This document shows positions 7,907 through 14,013 of a DNA stretch of 28,847 nucleotides, one piece after another. The position numbers were made by a program, and so were the translations under genes. The number at the start of each line of letters is the position of its first letter. Position 1 is the stretch's first letter. The notes under the pieces were generated by a model, which saw only the letters and a list, made by a program, of their open reading frames with translations, did no database searches and was not told the origin of the DNA. The DNA lies in the NCBI GenBank assembly GCA_900545015.1, contig UQXJ01000017.1, forward strand, positions 1 to 28,847, in the 5' to 3' direction. This stretch comes from an uncultured Mollicutes bacterium. Its GTDB lineage: Bacteria > Bacillota_I > Bacilli_A > RFN20 > CAG-826.

Positions 7907-9367
7907 TTAAAAATCTTTATTTTCAGGAATTGTAATAATTCTCATGAAGTTTGTACGACCAGCACCAGTTGGAGTACCACCACTAATAAGAATTGTATCG
8001 CCAGGCTTGCAACCAAAGTTCTTTGCGTGAACAATTGAAACTGCTTCCATATCTTCGATAAATTCTGGCATTCTCTTACTCTTTAATAAGACACTGTTGA
8101 CACCCCAGTAAACTGCGTTTTGTCTAACAGTAGTGAGTTTATTAGAAATTGAGAGAATTGGGCAGCATGGTCTAGCTTTTGAAATTCTTCTTGAACTTCT
8201 ACCTGTATCAGTGAATGAAACAATTAATTTTGCTCCAATTAATTGAGCTGTATTTGCAATAGCGTTAGCGATAGCATCATTGTTATCTTTATTTGAAGTA
8301 TCGTAAGCTTCTTTTGCAAGCGTTTCATAATCGAGTGTTTCTTCCATTGCGTGAGCAATTTTTGCTTGCATTTGAACACTTTCAACTGGATATTTACCAT
8401 TTGCTGATTCACCACTTAGCATAACACAATCAGTTGATTCTGTAATTGCAGTAGCGACATCACCGACTTCAGCTCTAGTTGGAATTGGTGAATTCATCAT
8501 TGAATCAAGCATTTGAGTAGCAGTGATAACTGGTTTACCTTCAGCTCTACACATATTGATAAGTTGTCTTTGAACGATTGGGACTCTTTCTTCAGGAATT
8601 TCAAGTCCTAAGTCACCTCTAGCAACCATGATTCCATCACTTGCATCGACAATTTCTTTTAAACAATTCATAGCTTCATAGTTTTCAATTTTTGAAATAA
8701 TTTTGATTTCTGGATGACCATGAGCAATTAAAATATCTCTAATATCTTGGACATCTTTTGCGCATCTAACAAATGAAGCGCTAATAAAATCAACACCATT
8801 TTCACAACCCCAAATAAGGTCTTGTCTATCTTTTTCAGAAATGAAGTCAAGTGAATTGAGTTTAGCACCCATACAGTTGACACCTTTTTTAGAACTAATA
8901 TCGTGATCGTTTAATGCTTTACAAACGATTTCTCTATTTTTTTCATCCTTATCGATAACTTCATAATCTAATTTTCCATCATCAATCTTAATATGATTTC
9001 CAACACTAACATCATCGAAAAGTTTATCAAAAGTAACACTGATTTTTTCAGGAGTTCCTAAAACTTTTTTCATTGAAATTCTTGTAATTTGACCTTTTTT
9101 AATGGAAATTTTGCCGTTTTCCATATCATTACAACGAATTTCTGGTCCTTTTGTATCAAGCATTGTAGGAATGTAGATATCTTCTTTTTCTAATTCTCTA
9201 GCTAATACAAGTTTTGCGTGTTGTTCTGCATAATCACCATGCGAGAAGTTCATTCTCATTACGTTCATACCGTTTTCAATTAATTTCTTTAAAACAGGCA
9301 TGTTGTCACTAGCAGGTCCAATAGTACAAACGATTTTAGTTTTCTTGAATAAGTTAATATTTTCCAT
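7907..9367 (-). CDS. pyk: Pyruvate kinase
   Basis: Converts phosphoenolpyruvate and ADP to pyruvate and ATP. The 486 residues show IVCTIGPAS and MRMNFSHGD near the N-terminus, TMLDTKGPEIR, the catalytic IISKIEN segment, the signature MVARGDLGLEIP, and TATQMLDSM. The length equals enzymes without the extra C-terminal PEP-utilizer-like domain that Bacillus subtilis Pyk carries (about 585 residues), so that extension is absent. Ribosome site AAAGGA precedes the ATG. It follows pfkA by 39 bases (start to stop) in the same direction; pfkA-pyk pairing is common in Firmicutes and suggests coordinated control of two key glycolytic steps. Confidence 0.97.
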   Translation of the reverse strand: MENINLFKKTKIVCTIGPASDNMPVLKKLIENGMNVMRMNFSHGDYAEQHAKLVLARELEKEDIYIPTMLDTKGPEIRCNDMENGKISIKKGQITRISMKKVLGTPEKISVTFDKLFDDVSVGNHIKIDDGKLDYEVIDKDEKNREIVCKALNDHDISSKKGVNCMGAKLNSLDFISEKDRQDLIWGCENGVDFISASFVRCAKDVQDIRDILIAHGHPEIKIISKIENYEAMNCLKEIVDASDGIMVARGDLGLEIPEERVPIVQRQLINMCRAEGKPVITATQMLDSMMNSPIPTRAEVGDVATAITESTDCVMLSGESANGKYPVESVQMQAKIAHAMEETLDYETLAKEAYDTSNKDNNDAIANAIANTAQLIGAKLIVSFTDTGRSSRRISKARPCCPILSISNKLTTVRQNAVYWGVNSVLLKSKRMPEFIEDMEAVSIVHAKNFGCKPGDTILISGGTPTGAGRTNFMRIITIPENKDF

Positions 9368-9384
9368 AAATAATTCCTTTCAAA

Positions 9385-10344
9385 CTATTTAATTAAATCA
9401 AAAATTCTATATAAGTCTTCGTGCTTATTACGCTTTAAATCAAACGATTCTAAGATATCGTAATAATGTAATTTTCCGTTAACAATGCCAACACATACAC
9501 CGCCGATTCCTTCATCTAATAATTCAACGGCATAACTTCCCATTCTGATACTGTTAACTCTTTCCATAGCGCTTGGGTTTCCACCTCTTTGAATGTATCC
9601 AAGAACGTCGACTCTTGTATCCCATTTTGTTCTTGAAGCGATTTCTTTAGCGAGAGCATTAATATCAAATAATTTTTCACTTACAAGAATTAATACGTGA
9701 TCTTGATTTTCTTCTTTCTTTTTATTTAATTCTTCAACTAATTTATCAATGTCAATTGGTCTATCAATTGTGTAAATGAAATCGGCGTTACTTGCAATAC
9801 CTGCATAAAGTGTTAAGTCAGGACATTTGTTGCCCATAACTTCAACAAGTACACATCTATTGTGTGAAGACATAGTATCACAAATTTTATCGATAGCTTC
9901 ACAAACGTTGTTTAATGCTGTATCAAAACCAATTGTTGTATCAGTACTATGAATATCGTTATCAATAGTTCCAGGTAAGCCAATACAATTAATTCCCATT
10001 TCAGTTAATTTTTTAGCACCCATATAAGAGCCATCGCCACCAATAACAATTAAAGCTTCAATGCCTTCTTTCTTTAAATTTTCAACAGCAATTTTTCTTA
10101 CACTTTCTTCTTTGAATTCAGGTAATCTAGCAGTTTTAATTAAAGTTCCGCCAGTGTTGATTTTGTCTTGAGCAAAATCAGGACCAACTTTAACAAAATT
10201 GTTATTAATTAATCCTTTATAACCGTCGTAGACAACATACATTTCTTTGTTTAATTTATATCCTGTACGAATTGCTCCGACAATTGCAGCATTCATTCCA
10301 GGTGCGTCGCCGCCACTAGTTAAAATACCAATTTTTTTAACCAT
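9385..10344 (-). CDS. pfkA: ATP-dependent 6-phosphofructokinase
   Basis: Phosphorylates fructose-6-phosphate to fructose-1,6-bisphosphate, the committed step of glycolysis. It contains ILTSGGDAPGMNAA (nucleotide loop), VIGGDGS with Gly where PPi enzymes have Asp, and GLPGTIDNDI with Gly where PPi enzymes have Lys; both mark the ATP-dependent class. The frame is open from an ATG at 10353, but AAGGAG directly abuts that codon, whereas the ATG at 10344 (MVKKIG) has normal spacing of about 9 bases. That start gives 319 residues, the same as Bacillus PfkA. It is the first gene of the pfkA-pyk unit and has its own promoter. Confidence 0.97.
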   Translation of the reverse strand: MVKKIGILTSGGDAPGMNAAIVGAIRTGYKLNKEMYVVYDGYKGLINNNFVKVGPDFAQDKINTGGTLIKTARLPEFKEESVRKIAVENLKKEGIEALIVIGGDGSYMGAKKLTEMGINCIGLPGTIDNDIHSTDTTIGFDTALNNVCEAIDKICDTMSSHNRCVLVEVMGNKCPDLTLYAGIASNADFIYTIDRPIDIDKLVEELNKKKEENQDHVLILVSEKLFDINALAKEIASRTKWDTRVDVLGYIQRGGNPSAMERVNSIRMGSYAVELLDEGIGGVCVGIVNGKLHYYDILESFDLKRNKHEDLYRIFDLIK

Positions 10345-10370
10345 AAATATCATCTCCTTAAACGCTTACT

Positions 10371-10399
10371 ATTATAATGAAAACTGAATTGATTTTCTA
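10371..10399 (-). promoter_or_regulatory. pfkA-pyk promoter
   Basis: On the minus strand a perfect TATAAT (10371-10376) is preceded at 17 bases by TAGAAA (10394-10399, 4/6). The expected 5' leader is about 20 bases and carries the AAGGAG ribosome site. Confidence 0.65.
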
Positions 10400-10415
10400 T
10401 AAATATATAAATTTT

Positions 10416-10435
10416 CTAGTTTTTATAAAAACTAG
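10416..10435. repeat. 20-base perfect palindrome between divergent pfkA and dnaB promoters
   Basis: CTAGTTTTTATAAAAACTAG is identical to its reverse complement. It lies upstream of both the pfkA -35 element (16 bases away) and the dnaB -35 element (34 bases away). No U-run follows on either strand, so a protein-binding site is more likely than a terminator. No regulator is assigned. Confidence 0.5.
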
Positions 10436-10469
10436 TAAAAGTGAAAATGCAAACTTATTTTTTATTTCC

Positions 10470-10498
10470 TTTAAAAAAAGAAAAAGCCTATTTATAAT
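10470..10498 (+). promoter_or_regulatory. dnaB-dnaI promoter, predicted leaderless
   Basis: TTTAAA (10470-10475, 4/6), 17 bases, then a perfect TATAAT (10493-10498). The dnaB ATG begins at 10508, nine bases beyond the -10 box, so the mRNA leader would be about 1-3 bases. No Shine-Dalgarno sequence is present before the ATG. Confidence 0.6.
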
Positions 10499-10507
10499 TT
10501 AAGAACT

Positions 10508-11737
10508 ATGTTTGATGCAACTTTAAATTACAAACTCAAAAAAAGAGGATTATTAAACATCGAATCTATCGATTATTTGTATACACTTTATCTTCCAATT
10601 ATTGGTCATAATGCTGTATACCTTTATGTTTTTTTGATGCACGATATTAATAATGAATGTGATGAAGGTAAGGTAACTGACTTAGTAAAAAGAAGCGATT
10701 TAACTCTTCAGGAATTTCTTTTAGCTAAAAAATCACTTGAAGGAATTGGACTTTTAGGAACATTTATAAACACAGATGAGACAGCATATTTGTTCTCTTT
10801 AAATGATTGTGAAACTCCTAAAAATTTTTTCACAAATATGATTTTAAAAGCTCTCTTTGTTCAAACTTGTGGAGAGGAAAAAGAACACGAAATTTTCAAA
10901 AAATACACAATTAACGAGGATTTTAGCAATTATACTGAAATTTCTGCGGCTGTAAAAGATTGTTTTTCACTTGATTATGATTCATTTACAGACGACGATG
11001 GAAGTGCAAAAAAATTAGTTGCTCGAAACAAAAATAATATTAAAACAAACTTTAGTGATACGAAACTTTTACAATATTTAAAGAGAAATTCACAAATTAG
11101 AATTGGGCTTTTAAGCGACGATGAAATGGAAACAGCTTGCTCAATTGGATCAATTTATGGACTTGATGAAAAGATTGTTTCTGATTTAATGAGCGAATGC
11201 TTTAATGCTTTAAATCCAAAAGGTTCTAAACTTGATAAGGAAAAATTAAAAAGAAAAGCACGAGCATTTGTTAGAAGCAGAGGTGTTAGTAACTTAAAAG
11301 TAGAAGAAAAAACACACTTAAATTCTAAGAGTGATGTTGCAGAATCTATTAAATATTATGAATCAATTTCACCTCGTGATTTCCTTAAAGAAAAACAAAG
11401 CGGTGTTGAAATTGTTGATGCAGACAAGAAAATACTTGAAGAACTTTCATTAACGATGAACTTCTCTAATGGTATGATTAACGCTTTATTGGATTACGTT
11501 TTAAAAAATACTGAAGGAGATTTAAATAGAAATTATATTCTAAAAATTGCAGCTCACTTAGTTAGAAAAAAGTGCATCAATACACTTGATGTTATGAATG
11601 CACTTTATGGTAGAAAAGATGCTAAAATTAGTAATACAGCAGAAGCAAAGGTACCTAAAGTTGAAGCCGAAGAAGAACAAATAGACGATGAACACGCTAA
11701 TTTAGATGACTATGCAGACATGGATGTAGATTTTTAA
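10508..11737 (+). CDS. dnaB: Replication initiation and membrane attachment protein DnaB (DnaB/DnaD family)
   Basis: The Firmicute DnaB (not the hexameric helicase) acts with DnaD and the loader DnaI to bring the replicative helicase to DNA. The 409-residue protein has an N-terminal winged-helix-like region (MFDATLNYKLKKRGLL, then LYLPIIGHNAVYLYVFL, typical of the family) and a C-terminal DnaB/DnaD domain around residues 285-365 (ISPRDFLKEKQSG through VMNALYGRK). The last ~35 residues are acidic and probably disordered. In the family YxxxIxxxW motif the Trp appears to be Leu (YILKIAAHL). It is somewhat shorter than B. subtilis DnaB (472). It is followed 8 bases later by dnaI, as in Bacillus. 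Confidence 0.88.
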   Translation: MFDATLNYKLKKRGLLNIESIDYLYTLYLPIIGHNAVYLYVFLMHDINNECDEGKVTDLVKRSDLTLQEFLLAKKSLEGIGLLGTFINTDETAYLFSLNDCETPKNFFTNMILKALFVQTCGEEKEHEIFKKYTINEDFSNYTEISAAVKDCFSLDYDSFTDDDGSAKKLVARNKNNIKTNFSDTKLLQYLKRNSQIRIGLLSDDEMETACSIGSIYGLDEKIVSDLMSECFNALNPKGSKLDKEKLKRKARAFVRSRGVSNLKVEEKTHLNSKSDVAESIKYYESISPRDFLKEKQSGVEIVDADKKILEELSLTMNFSNGMINALLDYVLKNTEGDLNRNYILKIAAHLVRKKCINTLDVMNALYGRKDAKISNTAEAKVPKVEAEEEQIDDEHANLDDYADMDVDF

Positions 11738-11745
11738 AGGTAAAT

Positions 11746-12636
11746 ATGGAAAAGATTAATATTGAAAAAATGCAAGAATATATTGGAAAAGATTCATTAG
11801 ACGAATATCGCAATGAACTTTTTAATCATGTTTATATGTCTAAATATTATCCTTTAATAAAAAAAGAAGGATTTACCGATCAAGAAATCAAAGATAATGT
11901 TACAAAATTTAATGATTATGTTAACGATTTAGATAAAGCTTCTAAAATTAAAACTTACGAAGATTGCGTTAAATATCAAATGGAACAAAGAGTTATTTTA
12001 CATAAAAATCCATTTGGCAGAATCGAAAAAGATTATGTAGCTCTTGAACCATATCTTGAACATTTAAATTATTTATCATCTTTTGTAGCTCGTGATTTTG
12101 ACGACTCTTTTTATAAAGCAAATTGGATGAAAGATATTGATAAAAGAGCTAGAAATTTTATTGGATTAGAAATCAAAAACAATAATTGGGTATATATCGA
12201 TGGACCTTTAAGAAGCGGAAGAACTTATGCAGCAATCGCTTTAACAAATTATAAATATGCTTCAAAAGGTTTTAAAATAGCATTTTTAAATTGCCCAAAA
12301 AGATTTAAAGAATTAACTGATGCTTTCTTTAAAGATAAAGCAGATTTTAATGACATGATGGAAGAATACTCTAATCTTGAATATCTTGTTTTGGATGATT
12401 TCGGAAGTGAATTTAAAAATGAACTTATCCGTGATAACATCGTTTTGCCATTATTAAAAAATAGATTAGAAAACAATAAATTAACTATTTTCACAAGTGA
12501 TTTTAGTGTTCGTGAAGTCACAAAATTATATTCTTTTTCAAGAAATGGAGAAGACGTTATTGCAACTCAAATGGCTAGAATTTTAGAAAGCAAAATTTCT
12601 CAACCATTTATGATAAATAAAATTAGTGTATATTAA
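11746..12636 (+). CDS. dnaI: DnaI-like helicase loader with an atypical Walker A and no zinc site
   Basis: A 296-residue AAA+ protein in the dnaI position next to dnaB. Walker B is LVLDDFGSE (214-221), the same block as in B. subtilis DnaI, and the arginine in MARIL (Arg278) aligns with the Bacillus MERIL arginine. Two departures are clear. Walker A reads GPLRSGRT (153-160), so the phosphate-binding Lys is Arg159, and the sensor I region reads FTSDFS where Bacillus has SSNFS (Asn to Asp). The N-terminal domain, which in B. subtilis DnaI binds zinc through a CxxC pair and further ligands, here has only one Cys (Cys74). ATP binding and helicase loading may therefore differ. A weak ribosome site (AAAGG) precedes the ATG. 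The 3' end overlaps the convergent mutM-coaE gene by 14 bases. Confidence 0.82.
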   Translation: MEKINIEKMQEYIGKDSLDEYRNELFNHVYMSKYYPLIKKEGFTDQEIKDNVTKFNDYVNDLDKASKIKTYEDCVKYQMEQRVILHKNPFGRIEKDYVALEPYLEHLNYLSSFVARDFDDSFYKANWMKDIDKRARNFIGLEIKNNNWVYIDGPLRSGRTYAAIALTNYKYASKGFKIAFLNCPKRFKELTDAFFKDKADFNDMMEEYSNLEYLVLDDFGSEFKNELIRDNIVLPLLKNRLENNKLTIFTSDFSVREVTKLYSFSRNGEDVIATQMARILESKISQPFMINKISVY

Positions 12637-14011
12637 GTGCGTCATTAACTTGCTTAAATAATGTATCAAAATTGCCTGTAGCTTTTATAATTTTAATGTT
12701 ATTATTTTTGCTTTCAAATGAGCAGTCTTTATTAAAATGTTTAGCTTTTGCAGGGTTTTCGTTACGATTTAATAGATTCTTTACTTGCTGTTCGTTAGAA
12801 ATTTCTATGACTAAAATGGTTTTAAATAAATATTCAATGTGAGCTTTAAAGAGTGTAGGAGCTTCAATTACGACATTTTCATTCTCTTTAACGATTTTAA
12901 TTAATTCACTTTCAAGAATTGGATAAATGTAGTTTTCAACTTGTTTTTTAACACTTGGGAATTTAGTCATTATTTCTCTAGCTTTTTGTTTTTTGTTTGC
13001 ATCATCAACGTCAAAAGGAACACCTAAAATATTAGAAATTTTATCTGAAATCGTTTTATCTTCATACAGTTTATGAATCATTTCATCACATGAAAAAGTA
13101 TTAAAATTCTTAGACTTTAAATAATTTAAAATCGTTGATTTTCCACTTCCAATAGGACCAGTGATTCCTATTGCTTTATTTAATTCTGGGTCAATTTGAC
13201 AGTTTGGGCAATAAGTAGTGCCTCTCCCACCGATAAAACTTTTATGGAAAGTTGTACCACAAATTGGACAAACTTTTCCAGCTTTTCCATAGCACATTAA
13301 AACTTCTTGAAACTTTCCATCAACGCCTTCACTAGGATGAAAAGAATGAATCGTACTTCCTCCAAGTTTGATAGCTTTATCTAAAATAATTTTTGAATTT
13401 TTAATGATATCTAAAATATTTTGATCTGTTAACAATATTCCTTTTGTAAAAGGATTGATTTTTGACTCATACAAAATTTCATCAGCATAAATATTTCCAA
13501 TTCCACACATTATTGATTGATCTAATAATAATTCTTTGATTGGCTTTCTTTTTCTTAACTTTTTAGCTAAATAATTAAAATCTGATATTTCAACTCGATT
13601 TGCTTCAATACCAAGTTTTGCTATCATTTTTACTTTTTTATAATTTTCTTCATCACTTAAATACATCAAGCCAAATTTTCTAGTATCGTCAAAAGATAAA
13701 GAAGTTGAATCATTAAAAAAGAAAGTTAAAGAAGTGTGCTTGTAACGAGGATTACTTTCTTTACTAAAACGGAATTTTCCTTCCATTCTTAAATGCGAAA
13801 TTATTACAAGGTTCTTACTTAAATGTAAAAACAAAAATTTACCATATCTTGTTACATTTAAAAAAGTCTTATTAATTAATTTTTCTTTAAATTCATTAAT
13901 ATTTGATTGAATCAATCTATCATAATAAATCTCAATATTAGAAATTGTTTTTCCTTTAATTAAAGGATTTAAAATGTTTTTAACAGTTTCAACTTCTGGC
14001 AATTCAGGCAT
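12623..14011 (-). CDS. MutM (Fpg) glycosylase fused to dephospho-CoA kinase (CoaE)
   Basis: One 462-residue frame holds two complete-looking domains. Residues 1-272 are formamidopyrimidine-DNA glycosylase: PELPEVETV with catalytic Pro2 and Glu3, Lys58 (YGKF), an H2TH region around GIGNIYADEIL (170-180), and a zinc finger Cys248-Cys251-Cys268-Cys271 with GGRGTTYC. Residues about 279-462 are CoaE-like: P-loop GPIGSGKS (285-292), SCDE near 308 in place of the usual DAD, and VIEAPTLFKA like the family VPLLFE. Only about 8 residues separate the zinc finger from the kinase strand. The kinase half is short and its lid region (around 410-445) does not show the usual conserved residues, so activity is uncertain. 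The ATG lies 2 bases after the polA stop with no ribosome site, implying coupling. No internal ATG or ribosome site is seen at the junction. Confidence 0.9.
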   Translation of the reverse strand: MPELPEVETVKNILNPLIKGKTISNIEIYYDRLIQSNINEFKEKLINKTFLNVTRYGKFLFLHLSKNLVIISHLRMEGKFRFSKESNPRYKHTSLTFFFNDSTSLSFDDTRKFGLMYLSDEENYKKVKMIAKLGIEANRVEISDFNYLAKKLRKRKPIKELLLDQSIMCGIGNIYADEILYESKINPFTKGILLTDQNILDIIKNSKIILDKAIKLGGSTIHSFHPSEGVDGKFQEVLMCYGKAGKVCPICGTTFHKSFIGGRGTTYCPNCQIDPELNKAIGITGPIGSGKSTILNYLKSKNFNTFSCDEMIHKLYEDKTISDKISNILGVPFDVDDANKKQKAREIMTKFPSVKKQVENYIYPILESELIKIVKENENVVIEAPTLFKAHIEYLFKTILVIEISNEQQVKNLLNRNENPAKAKHFNKDCSFESKNNNIKIIKATGNFDTLFKQVNDALNIH

Positions 14012-14013
14012 AT

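Noticed and set aside
12249..12521. 90-codon frame antisense to dnaI
   Set aside because: Low-complexity Leu/Ser/Lys composition typical of reverse-frame AT-rich DNA; dnaI motifs on the other strand are clear.
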